A DNA stretch of 64,000 nucleotides from Entonaema liquescens (lineage: Eukaryota; Ascomycota; Sordariomycetes; Xylariales; Xylariaceae), in the NCBI GenBank assembly GCA_902805475.1, contig CADCSX010000005.1, positions 2,553,501-2,617,500 of the forward strand, read 5' to 3'. Below the pieces are notes generated by a model that saw only the letters and a program-made list of their open reading frames with translations, searched no databases and had not been told where the DNA came from. The stretch's first letter is position 1. Each line of letters starts with the position of its first letter. The position numbers and the translations under genes were made by a program. Of this stretch, positions 12,401-23,233 are shown piece by piece.

Positions 12401-13349
12401 ACTGTTCGACCGTTGTGACTGATTCCCGTATGGGAGATGACAGCTCTCACATAATCTCTATCTTCCAGAGCTTTATGTAGAGGCTTGAGGATAAGGCACC
12501 CTACTCCTTCACCTCTTGCGTATCCCGACTTAGCGCGATGGTCAAATGCATAAGTTTTCCCCGAGTCCGCGAATAATCTACATTGTTAAATCAATTGGCC
12601 ACTCAAGAAGGGAATAACATCTGTCTCACCTTAACTTCGCCATGGATACCCAGACATCTGGTTGTGTGATCAGATGAGAAGCCCCAACTATAGCTTGTTC
12701 CGACTCCCCCAATCGTATGCTCTGGACAGCCATGTGTAGCGCATGCATACTGGATGAGCAGGCTGTGTCGACGGTAAATGCAGGCCCGGATAGGTTAAAG
12801 AAGTATGATATTCGCCCGGCAAGAAACGCCCCTGGCTACCGGTAGGGTCGAACATTGGTGAGTCATCTAAATCCCTAAGATTTCCCATTCTATGTTCATT
12901 GTCGGGACCACCAATAAACACGCCAATTTTCCGACCTGAGATAGACTCCTTAGGAATGCCAGCATTCTCGAGAGCTTCGTATGAACATTCAAGGAGGAGA
13001 CGTTGTGTGGGATCTTGGACGAATGTCAGCTTCTCAACGTGATCCGCTTTAGGGGTTGTGAGTAAATACCCATCGTCTCGGCTTCCTTGCGCGTCATGTC
13101 AAAGAAGCCAGGGTCGAACATCTCGAGATTCTGGGATAAGAAGTACCCCCCTTGTGAGTTGATAGTTCCCTTCTTTTCCGGATTAGGGTGATTATAAGCA
13201 TCTTGGTTAAATCGATCTCGGGGTATCTTGGACCATGCGCTGCGCCCTTTGGTCAGCAATTTCCAGAAGTCGCCCGGTGAAGATACATCGCCGGGCAGGC
13301 GACATGACATGCCGACGATGGCGATAGGCATTAGCGCCTCTGACTCCAT
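6420..13349 (-). CDS. Type I reducing polyketide synthase, KS-AT-DH*-ER*-KR-ACP, with degenerate DH and ER
   Basis: Iterative fungal polyketide synthase of about 2161 aa. Exons (minus): 13349-13070, 13013-12630, 12577-12399, 12345-11996, 11917-11632, 11575-7701, 7628-7314, 7235-6420; introns are 52-78 nt, all GT-AG (the fourth has a weak GTCAGC donor). KS has DTACSSS, EAHGTGT and NIGHLE, so the Cys-His-His triad is intact. AT has GHSSGEIG. DH reads LPWLREYRIQDRPIFP, with Tyr for the catalytic His and Asp for the Gly, and HPAALEPLFQ, with Glu for the catalytic Asp. ER reads INSTEGLAAIQ where a glycine-rich NADPH loop is expected. KR has GGTGGLG and YAAANTFLD. ACP has YGLDSLTAIE. No methyltransferase domain fits between DH and ER. 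Exon 2 needs one extra base at about 12820 to stay in frame. KS/AT/KR/ACP look functional; DH and ER inactivity is inferred. Confidence 0.92.
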
Positions 13350-14744
13350 GTTGAGATGTGATAAAAAAGAAGGTAGAGTGATACTAAGGAGTAGAGACTG
13401 GGAATTTCTGTGATATTTAGAATAACTTGGATCGAAAGTGCCAGAAGCTATGTTTATGTCCCCGGAAGAGCAATCTCATATTATTTACTTCCCAGGCATA
13501 ATTCGGATATTCTGAAAGCAACCCCGATCAAATATTGGGTTGAGTTTGCATAGCGTCCCCCTGAACGTTTATAGGGACTCGGCGGTTGAACGGACAGCGA
13601 GGCCGATCCTCCAGATGATGGCAATTTGCCCATTTGGGACGAATAATACCATATAATAGTATCAGGTCTGATGCCTTGAAGCTTCAACTGAACCGCTTTT
13701 GGCTTCAACTTGAGACAGTTACATATTCGACTTAACTAGCAACTCATTTTATGATAAGCTAACTTTTACCCAGCACTTATAGGAGTTACCTAGTGGTAGT
13801 TGATATCTTTACTACATACTTACTTCAAGCTATCTTGGCTTCTTTAACGGTAAGCTAGCCGTTGTGTCTCGGGAATGTCTCTATTATGTGACTGAACTCT
13901 ATGCAGCAGAATATCTTAACTAATACACCATCACAGGCCAACTTCACAACTTATGTGATATAGACTCATAAAGTTTACTTTCTATCAGTGCGACACGTCG
14001 AAAACTTACTCTTTCGCATCTCAGCTCCCCATTGGTACAAAACGTGCTCCAGGCAAATCCAGATGAGTGTCGGAAGTCCGTAGGCGGATCATTACAACCC
14101 CCTTCTTGCGAGAAGTAGCCTGTCGATCAAGAGCTAACAACTCTTCTTATTTTAGTCACAATATTATTACTCAGCAATGCCGTTGGATCTTGACGGCCCT
14201 ACGGATAAGGGTATTTTCTCATTGGTAGCACATGAGGACGATGTTCACGAAACTTATCACCCAGGTGGTGCAGTATATCCACCACATATCCTTCATCTTG
14301 ACATACATCAGTCTCTCTTTAAGGGTGTAAAGCAACAAGGGCTCAGGCATAGGTCCTTGTAGACGGCTTTCATAGACACCGTCAGTAGGACACCCACATG
14401 CCTATCACTCGCTCTATGTGAGTTCATAGGTGCCCCTCATGGGCGGCAGGGTAGTCTTGGGAGTTGGCCATCCAACTGCAACCTCGAAAAGATTTCTCGA
14501 TACGATGCTCGCCCAGTCCATGATATATATCACCGACATGCGTACGCCATCCGGGCCTGTGAAAGGCGTCGCTCGCTTACCCCATCGATAGCCTAGTTAA
14601 AGAATACCTTAGACACGTGTCTCTTCCAGCGGAACACGTCGCCCACGATACTTAGGTGAACTTCGTTGGACAGATTAGGCAGAGAAGCAGCTCAGGTGAA
14701 AAGAGCAAGAAGATACGAAATCCTCTTAACTCTCTTCGGCTACT
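13350..14744. promoter_or_regulatory. Divergent intergenic region between polyketide synthase and FSH1-type hydrolase
   Basis: 1.4 kb separating two divergently transcribed genes. It must hold both promoters. The right half (about 14170-14700) also contains minus-strand coding-like fragments, listed separately. No specific operator can be supported. Confidence 0.55.
14170..14700 (-). pseudogene. Possible decayed coding fragments, family not recognised
   Basis: On the minus strand, a frame open from about 14593 to 14417 reads like protein (it contains RWGKRATPFTGPDGVRM and FEVAVGWPTPKTTLPP) and ends in TAG with further stops just after. A second open stretch about 14313-14200 in another frame contains DEGYVVDILHHLGDKFREHR. 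A third, about 14680-14600, contains EVHLSIVGDVFRWKRH. Stops and frame changes between them suggest a broken gene. No family is recognised, and each stretch alone could be chance. Confidence 0.25.
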
Positions 14745-15891
14745 ATGAGGTTCCTCTGTTTGCCCGGCGCCTACGGCAGCGCTAAGGTAAACCTGCCCTG
14801 CTCCCTAAGCCACTGTCATTTCGCCCGAGCACTAACACAACACTTAACGCACAGAACTTCGGCGTCCAGCTCGGGCCCTTTGCCAAGCACATGGAAGACC
14901 GGGGCCTAGCAACCTTCGCCTTCACTCAGGGCGCGCACGAGGTGGAGCCGCCGCTGGGCTGGGAGAACTACTTCGGGTCGCGGCCGCTATACCGGTTCAT
15001 CGAGACGGCTGCGGGAGCGGGTGACGCGTTCGAGGTCGTGCGCCGGGTCCGCCATATCCCGCGCGGCCTGAGTCCCGAGGCCACGCTTCGTCTGTTTAAG
15101 CCCCCGCGCCCGGTCCAATTCGACTGGACCACGTTCCGCGAGGCCCTGGATCGCCTGTTCGAGACTATTGAGGCAGACGCCGAGATTGACGGTCTCATCG
15201 GATACTCGGAGGGCGCGATGATGGCGGCGTCGATCTGCGCCGAGGAGAATAGGCGGTGGGAGGAGAAGGGTGTGCCTAGACGTATTAAGGTATGTCTGTT
15301 CATGCACTTCCTTTCCCCGATCCGATCTGATCTAACAATCCCCCCTCACAGTTCGCCATATTCTTCGCCGGCACACCACCGCTCGTCGCCGAGGGCGACG
15401 GGTTCGCAGCGCGGCTCGCAGACGAGCACGGCACGTCCATCTCGATCCCGACGTTCCACGTGTTCGGGTCCAACGACCCGCTCGTCTACTCGTCCGTCGC
15501 GCTGTACAACGCGTGCGACCAGGACCTCGCGCAGCTATACGACCACGGCCTCGGCCACCTCGTGCCCCGCGACGCCGACAACGTCGAGCAGCTCGGCGAC
15601 GTGCTTGCGGACGTCATCACCCGGATTAACAAGGAGGGCGAGAAGGACAAGATTATCGCTACTACTGCCGCCGCCACCGAGACCGAATCCGTCTCCGCGT
15701 CCGATACCGATCCCTCCTCCGCCGACGAGTACTCTGCTACTGGCCCGTCGAGCGACGGCTCGTCTGATTTGGATTCCCGCTCGAGCCATGGTGCTGGGTC
15801 CGAGGAATCGCTAAGGTCTAAAGGGGGTTGGGGCTTGGTTTGGGAATCCCCGTATAGGGAAAAAGGAAGCGGGGGAGGGAGGGAAACGTAA
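14745..15891 (+). CDS. FSH1/LovG-type serine hydrolase (alpha/beta hydrolase)
   Basis: Alpha/beta hydrolase of the FSH1 family, which includes the fungal polyketide-releasing esterase LovG. Three exons, 14745-14786, 14855-15289 and 15352-15891, give 338 aa; introns are GTAAAC...ACAG and GTATGT...ACAG. The N-terminus MRFLCLPGAYGSAKNFGVQL is the usual oxyanion-side strand. The nucleophile lies in GYSEGAMMAAS, the acid in GSNDPLVYSS and the base in GLGHLVPRD, so the triad is complete. After about residue 260 there is an acidic Ser-rich low-complexity tail. Coding DNA is much more GC-rich than its surroundings. It is divergent from the polyketide synthase, which lacks a thioesterase domain, so product release is a reasonable guess, though many FSH1 proteins act elsewhere. 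Confidence 0.88.
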
Positions 15892-16765
15892 GAGCATCAG
15901 CCCACCGGATTCCTAACCGTCAACCCCTAAGCTCGAATTTGGTCAAGTTTGGCAGCTCGTTGATTTTTGTTTTTTTCTCGTAGTTTTTTTGAATTTGGTA
16001 TATGTCCTTATGCTTTTTTTTTTTTTAGGAAATCCTTGTGGTGTTTTTGAGATTACCTCAGATTACCCCTATTTCGCCCGATGATGGATTCTGTCATTTA
16101 CGCAATACACATGTCACGTACGTAGAAAGATATCTTAGTAAATAAGTTATAAGTTTTCTTTTCGGTTGCACCTGATATACATACTTAACTTCGCCCCAGT
16201 GAAAGTAGTCGTAGCCCCCGTACACATCTCATTAAACCATCACTGAGAACCCCGAACTTCCATTTTCCCCTAGGAATCGCAGGTTTACTCTTCTCCCCTC
16301 CTAATCAAGTCCGAACCTGCAATTCCTAGCCTTCCGCCCCTTTTTCTAAAGAACAACCGACTACCTAATTATCGCGTGCGGGTTAACGAACAAAGAGCCC
16401 GGCCCGCCCCAGACTCATGACACGACCGGGCTCTTTTCTGACAATAAGGAGAAGGAGGTGTTAATTATGTACAATACTAGGTACAGGCGAGGAGGACGAC
16501 AACAAACACGGGAAATTACCGACAACTTCGCCGTCTCGAGCCTTTTTTTAGGTTCTCCAAGTCTCGGAGCAGACCTTAATAGTGGCTTTCCCGTATGGGG
16601 GAACCCTCAATTACATTTTGCCCCCAAACTTCCCAACGTATCCGGGTTGTTTTGAGTAGAGTTTCGCTTCCGTGATAAAACCCCTTTTAAAAGTGTATGT
16701 GTGCGTATGTATGTGTGTGTGTGTGTGGAAGGATGCGTATATTAAAACTGCTCAATGCTATAAAT
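15892..16765. other. Intergenic between convergent genes, T-rich tracts and GT microsatellite
   Basis: About 0.9 kb between the 3' ends of the hydrolase and TOM70. It holds T runs (15965-16025), a perfect hairpin at 16392-16436 and a GT microsatellite near 16695-16726. No gene seen. Confidence 0.65.
16392..16436. repeat. Perfect 11-bp inverted repeat (hairpin)
   Basis: AAAGAGCCCGG at 16392-16402 is the exact reverse complement of CCGGGCTCTTT at 16426-16436, with a 23-base loop. It lies between two convergent 3' ends, so a role in transcript ends is possible but not shown. Confidence 0.6.
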
Positions 16766-18842
16766 CTAGCGAGCGCCCGCAAATGCGCCGGCTCCCATAC
16801 CAGCCGCGCCCGTGCCCATGCCTTGGAGTTTAGCTGCTAATTGAGGATACTTTTCTTGAACTTGGATCTGTGTCCGCGTAGCTTCGGCGTATGAAAGCGC
16901 ATTGACGATCTCCCCCGGTGTCCTCGCGAGCTCAGCTGCGCGCTCAAAGTACTTGAGCGCCTCCGTAATCTTGCCCTGCTGAAGGAGAAGTTGCGCCATC
17001 GTAGCCACGGCAATATCGCATTCAGGATCAACTGTGACCAATTAGCATCTAATTTGCATTTCATATTTTGAAGGTAGTCTTACTGATTAACGCCTTCTCG
17101 CATAACTTCTCCGCTTCCGTAAATTCGGCCTTTTGTTGGAAAAGAGCCAGGGCCTTGTTAATAAGAGGTAATACGTTCATCGCCAAGGGCTTCGTCTGCT
17201 TCTCCATCTCCATAGCGGTGTCAAACTTCTGGATTGCTTCGTCGTACTTGCTCTGGTCGAGTAGGAGCTCTCCGTAGTAGTTGTACACATCGGGTACCTT
17301 GTCGAAGTTCTTAACACATCGACGGAATGTTGCCATAGAAGATGCCACGGAGCCCATCTTGTATTGTGTTACACCAAGCTGGATATGTGAGAATATGAAG
17401 GAAGAGTCCAGATCGATTGACTTCTGATAATCCTTGGCGGCGTCCTGGAATTCTCCATGGATGAAGTGCAACTGCGCGCGGTGGTAATAGATGTCCGGAT
17501 CGCTATCGTTTTGGCTTAAAGCCTGCTCTAAGTCTGCTGCAGCACTCGCCCGATCACCTATCACCATATCAGTTCTAATCGTCCCCCGTGATGCGTAACA
17601 CCAGTTACTTACCCATTTCCAGATGCATGCTTGCACGCTTAACGTAGCTTTGAGTATACGACGGATCAAGCTCGATACTCTTGTCCATATCCTGCAAAGC
17701 TTGCAACTGCGCCCCTCGTAGATTTCTGAATGTACCCCGCAGGTTGTAGGCAAGGGCCTCGTGTTCGTCCAAATCACCAAGTTCTAGAGCCTTTTCGAAG
17801 GCATTCGCGGCTTCCTCGTAACCCTCGTGAGTCTTCTTCTCCATGGCTTTCAACCCAAGTTGCAGTTGTCCCTTTCCAGTTGATTCCGGTAGTTCCACGT
17901 CGTCCACTAACCCCTCGGGACGCGGCTTCGCTCGGAAGCTTTGAATATAGTTGGAGACGAAGGTGGGGCTTGGGAGCTTGTTGGGATCCTTAGACTTCAA
18001 AATCTCTTCAGCCTTCTGCTCAGCAACCTTCTTCAGCAATCGTTCGACAGCATTGGTGCTAGATTCGGTCTTGAACTCATCGATGATACAGCTAGCGGTG
18101 TAATCCAGAAGCGATTCGCTGAATTGAGATAGGTGCTCATAAGCATTGGCTCTTCGGTTTAGAGCTTTTACGTATGTGGGATCTAGGTTAATAGCGGCAG
18201 TTGTATCCTCTACAACCTTATCCCAAACAGATTGAGCGTTGTAGCAGGCAGCCCTGTTAGAGTAGAAGATTGAGTCCGGTTTACAGAGGATGGCCTTGGA
18301 GTAGAGATCAATAGCTCGGTCATAGTCTTTGCTTCCATAGGCTTTATTTCCAGCATTCTTCAATTGCAAAGCATAGTCGCGGCGCTGCTCATCGGTGAAT
18401 GTAGCGACAGTTTCCTCGTTAATCTCGGGTAATTCATCGACCGCTTCTACCGTAGGAGCTTTCGCTTGTTCACCTGCTGAGGTAGACTTAGATGCTTCGG
18501 CCTGGCGCTCTGCCTCCTTCCGTTTCCTCCTCTCCTTCTTGCTGGGTTTGGTTTGCGCGGATCTCGGCTTTTGCTACGTAAATATGTGAGCTTGTTGTCA
18601 TACGTACCTAAGCGACAAAAGATATTATATTATAAAATACAATAACTTACAGCATCACCGTTAAGATAGTAGACAACCCCGGCGCTAGTGACGACAACAG
18701 CTACACCAGCAATAGTATAGACAAGTGCTTTGTTCTCAGATGCCCAATTGGTAAAGCGATCCCAAAGGGATGGCTCTACGGGGATAGCAACAGGTTGGGC
18801 TAAAGGAGGCATCGGCGGCGGAGCTGCGGAAGCACGAGACAT
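16766..18842 (-). CDS. TOM70: TOM70 mitochondrial import receptor
   Basis: Outer-membrane receptor of the TOM complex that docks Hsp70/Hsp90-bound carrier precursors through TPR repeats. Exons (minus): 18842-18651, 18573-17613, 17557-17084, 17031-16766, giving 630 aa. A short Pro-rich N-terminus precedes one transmembrane segment ([20 protein letters not shown], about residues 40-60), then a Lys/Arg/Glu-rich linker and an N-terminal TPR clamp beginning [21 protein letters not shown]. More TPRs run to the C-terminus, which ends in a Gly/Ala tail ([18 protein letters not shown]). The ATG at 18842 is chosen because it directly precedes the anchor; the longer open frame starts at a non-ATG. Length and layout match fungal Tom70. 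Confidence 0.95.
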
Positions 18843-19713
18843 TACGGTGGAATCGGACGGATGTCGTCGATTTGTGATTTGGAGGTGGGGAACAAGTTGC
18901 GGCAACAAGGGTAAAAAAAAAAAAAAAAAGGATGACCTCGAAAAAAGGTGATTTGATAAGTCGAGGTTGGCTTGGCCTAAGTCACAGACACAATATCGAA
19001 TGAATACGATAGTGATGACGATTTGTTATTGTTATTTTTTTGGTTGAGAGGTAGCTTGTGCCAAAAAGCCAGGAAGCTTTATCAAAATTCAATAAAGTTA
19101 TTTATTATTACCGATCAAAAAACACTTTGCAAGCGCAAAAAAAAGATTTACCTTTACAACAAGTACGAAGTACATGTACCATAGTATCTTTTTTAGTGTG
19201 ACCCAGTTTAACATGCGCTGTGCTCTGAAAGCTTTCACCCTGGTTGGCCCACTATCACTTCGTCATCATCAATCGGAGAGCTCCATGGACAGCCCACCCC
19301 TCCTTATTGTCCTGATAGTCTTGAATGTACTGCGGAGTAAGTTTATGTAAGCACATATATGGCATACTTATACCTAAGGTACTGTACCTGACGTATGTAC
19401 GCACTACATGCTCAACCTAGCAGCCTCGTGTCTAAACGCCCACTACGTAGAAGGTACGTATGTATGTACATACGTGTACCCACCGCATTCGTTATCCCGG
19501 GAGATATATCTTATTAGTGCCGTGTACTCGGTAAGTATATACAGTATTAACAGCCACTAAGCTTCTTGCCTAAGCCAACGCGGACTTAGATGTATGTAGT
19601 ACTTTTATGTATCTAGGTAATATTTAGCACATACATTGTATAAAACAGTGATATTTGATAGCTTCACTCGTGCCTGAAGATCGCAAATTGAACATAGCAG
19701 AATTATTAAAACA
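18843..19713. other. Divergent intergenic region
   Basis: About 0.9 kb between the 5' ends of TOM70 and the class IV aminotransferase-like gene. It has an A17 tract near 18913 and several GTACCTACG/TACGTATGTA steps at 19370-19475. No gene seen. Confidence 0.65.
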
Positions 19714-20599
19714 ATGGACGACTTTCTTATCTTTACCTCTATGCGATATGACCCTGCTCTCATAAGATTCCCGGAATCGGTATATACCAGCATCGGATGG
19801 AATCAAAATCCTTCCCCCTACTATATGCTCGACTTACACCGAGACCGCATGCTCAGAGCCGCAGTCCATTGGCAATGGCCAGCCGCTATAGCTGCTATCT
19901 CTGGAGCGGACGGACTAAAAAATCTACATAAATTCCTTCAAAGAGCTACTCGCGGAATCGACAGCGGCCCGCATCGAATAATGCTTACCCTAGTCCGAGA
20001 TGGGACTCTGTATTCTCAGATCTCTCTTCTTCCAGTAACACATGTGAATAATCTATTTCCTGAATACCTACCGAGCCAAGATCATAAAGGCATAGACCAA
20101 GACAGTAGGATTCCGACGCAAGATCCTGTATACGACATCTTTCTTGATAGTCAGAAGACCGCAAAATCCGAGTTCACTCATTATAAAACCACATATAGAG
20201 ATATGTACAATGATGCAAGAAAACGCTTCGCGATTAACCCAGGCGATAAGGCGGAAGTACTTATTGTTAACGATGATGGGCAAATCATGGAGGGCACCAT
20301 CAGTACCCCTTATTTCTGGAGGGGCGGGAGATGGGTCACTCCTCCTGTTCCCGCGAAATATGACTCTTCAGAGGGGAGCGGCGGAAACGACGGTACGACG
20401 AGAAGGTGGGCCCTAGAAAGGTATTCTGGATTATACCTACCCTTAGCGTTTTCTTAAGACCTAGGCAGCTAACGTTAACTCAAATAGAAATCTTGCTGTC
20501 GAAGAAATCGTTCCCGCCGACTCTCTAGTTGACGGTGAAGAGTGCTGGATAAGCAATGGCCTCCGGGGCTTCATTTTCGGAAGAGTGAGGCTACGCTGA
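19714..20599 (+). CDS. Aminotransferase class IV / 4-amino-4-deoxychorismate lyase-like protein
   Basis: PLP fold-type IV enzyme, closest in outline to fungal aminodeoxychorismate lyase (Abz2-type), which makes p-aminobenzoate for folate. Exons 19714-20420 and 20488-20599 are joined across a 67-nt intron (GTATTC...AATAG), giving 272 aa. The likely PLP lysine is in the segment HYKTTYRDMYNDAR (about residue 152). Following motifs EVLIVNDDGQIMEGTIS and the exon-2 segment ECWISNGLRGFIFGRV match the cofactor-phosphate and C-terminal signatures of the fold. The start ATG at 19714 follows a stretch without another in-frame ATG. Class assignment is firm; the exact reaction (lyase or branched-chain/D-amino acid transaminase) is inferred. 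Confidence 0.82.
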
Positions 20600-21646
20600 A
20601 TCTTAGGTCATGCTGTATACGTCTGGAAAATATTAGGTAGTTAATCAATGTAAACATGGTAAGACTATTGAGAAGTTTATCAGAGCTGCTTATCGACGAT
20701 GCGCTGAGCAAGACTCTGGGTAATGATATTTGAAGGTGTGCGTCTTGCTTTTTATGACTATTGTTTGTTAGTAAAGATAAATATCAACAGATACAGAGAT
20801 ATATAAGATAGACATCGAAGTAAATACCTATGTAGGTGACATGGGAAGATGGAACTGTAGATGGCACCCTCGCAGTTGACCTTCTACTGTAATAGTCTTG
20901 AGTAGTAGTTGCTTAGACCTCAAATTTCCGGCCCGGAGGCATCCTTCACATGCCATCTATTAAAGAACTTATCTAAATTTGTGCTGTGCGGCCTCACCTC
21001 GGTCGTGCTTAACGCAACGTTGAGACTGGCTGCCTCTCTGTACAAAGTTTCACATACTCAGTAAATAGTCGAGCTTTAATCCGCACATAATAAAATGAGG
21101 GAAGAGGTCAAGGAGTTTTCATGGAAGTACCTAGTTCCCCTAGGGGAGTTACCTGAATTAATAGGTATTTTTTACCTACGTACCTACCTAGGTTATAGGG
21201 CCGAAACAAACTGTATCACGTAGTCTCGTTGCGGACATGCCTCATCGTGTGTTCGGCAGGAAGTATCTTCACATTCGTACCTCCTTTCCCAAGGTGCTCT
21301 TTACATCAGGCTTAGAATTAGTCACTATGAACATGTCAAATTGCTGAGCTCTTTCTCGTCTATCGTGTTTCACTGTAACTTCCCCTTAATATATATAACA
21401 AGCGAGAGCGAGGTTGACAGCTGTTTGTGTTTGAAAGATGGATATACTATCTTATTTTCCAATCTATCTACCTGTATATCCTCTGCCATCTTTTTATTTT
21501 CTCCATTCAACCTACATAGCATATATATCCCAGAATTATTACCTATATTTCTTGTCCGCATATACCTAGAAGTTCCATTCCGTGTAGAAGACAATCTGGC
21601 GTCAACACTATTCAAAAGAATTAGATCAAATCAACTCAAAGTCACG
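20600..21646. other. Intergenic, no gene seen
   Basis: About 1 kb between two plus-strand genes. A TACCTACGTACCTACCTAGG step cluster lies near 21173-21193, followed by a T/C-rich leader for the protease gene. Confidence 0.65.
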
Positions 21647-23233
21647 ATGAATGCCATTTACGCTGCCCAGAGCAAATTCAGGCAAGATCTAGGCCTCTCC
21701 AAGGTCAAGGTTATCCACAACCAGAACTACAAGCGTCATGGCACCAAGTCTTATGTTCACGCATTGAACCGCTTCGGGTTCCAACCTACCATACCAGGCC
21801 CCTATTTCCATATCGACAAAGTACGTCAGCATGGTCTCCTCCCCGAAGAACTCAAAGGAGCCCTTGGGGGTACCATTCATACACGGCGGACCCTAGTCAA
21901 GAAAGGTAAACCCGAAGATGGTGATCAGACGACAGAGGTCACCGCAGAAGACCAACAGAATGACACCATGTATATCTGCGAGGTTGAAATTGGCACTCCG
22001 CCCCAGAAACTGTTGCTTGACTTTGATACCGGTTCTGCTGATACTTGGGTTCGTCAAACCCCTTTCCACCTTAGATCTCTTCCAGTCTAACCTGTATACT
22101 AGGTCCGTTCAACCCTCCAGCACAAGTCTGAGCTATCTCAACACAACGCATTCGACCCAAAGAAGTCCAAGTCTTTCAAGAAACTTTCCGGAAAGAATTG
22201 GAAGATCCAATACGGAGACGGCTCCACAGCTTCGGGTGACTGCGGCAGCGACACACTCGTCATAGGTGGCTTAGCCATCAAGGACCAGACCATCGAGTGT
22301 GCCACCAAACTATCTAAACAGTTCTCCGAGGGTACCAGCGACGGTCTCCTCGGCCTGGCTTGGGGCAAGATCAATACGGTCACGGATTCTGGCGAAGCCG
22401 ACCCTCAAGCCACTCCCGTTGAGAACATGATTAAGCAAGACGACATTCCCAAGGAATCCGAACTCTTCACAACAGCCTTTTACAGTTCGCGTGACAAAGA
22501 TCCCGACTCGTTCTACACATTCGGATTCATCGATAACGAGCTTGTCGAAAAGTCGGGCCACGAAATCCACTGGACGGAAGTCGACAACTCAGAAGGATTC
22601 TGGTCTGTGCCTTCCAAGTCGTACATCATCAACGGCGAAACTATCGACCTCAGCGGCAACACTGCCATCGCTGATACCGGCACCACGCTAGCACTTATAT
22701 CGGACCAAGTCGTCAAGAAGATTTACGATCAGATCCCCGGCGCGTCCTACGATTGGTTCAACCAAGGCTATATCTTCCCGGTCGACGTGAAGTCGGACGA
22801 TATACCCGAGATCAAGGTGGCCATTGGCGACAAGGAGTTCCTGATCCAAAAGGAAGACTTGGCTTTCGCTTTGACTGACGACAAGCAGTATTGGTACGGA
22901 GGCATTCAGAGCCGTGGCATGATGCCCTTTGATATTCTCGGTGATACATTCTTGAAGAGCGTCTACGCTGTAAGTTAAATCTTCCTCTCACTCGTCTCTT
23001 CTCCACTTCTATCATCACTTGGTCAAAGATATTTACTAATCATGCAACAGATCTGGGACCAAGGAAATAAACGCTTCGGTCTAGTACCCAAGATCGAAGA
23101 AGCGCAGAACCTTGAGCCGCCCCCTGACAGCTCCGACGATGGCGATGGAGAGAAGAAATTGGTCACCAGTATCGATCTCCTCTCGAAAGATGAAGCTCGG
23201 CCCGAAGGTGGACCGGAAGGTGAGTCTCTGTAG
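21647..23233 (+). CDS. Aspartic protease, pepsin (A1) family
   Basis: Pepsin-family endopeptidase of 483 aa. Exons 21647-22048, 22103-22969 and 23051-23233; introns of 54 nt (GTTCGT donor) and 81 nt (GTAAGT donor). Both catalytic aspartates are present: [10 protein letters not shown] (about residue 126) and [10 protein letters not shown]. The flap region [13 protein letters not shown] precedes a typical A1 lobe. The N-terminus ([20 protein letters not shown]) is polar, with no hydrophobic signal peptide, and residues 1-110 resemble a propeptide. The C-terminus carries an acidic extension ([11 protein letters not shown]). The first-exon open frame extends upstream into a hydrophobic stretch but without an ATG. 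Activity is near certain; location (secreted or intracellular) is unclear. Confidence 0.9.

Noticed and set aside
14177..14362. ATG-led 61-aa plus-strand open frame between PKS and hydrolase
   Set aside because: No recognisable content and no splice or family support; the opposite strand looks more coding-like.
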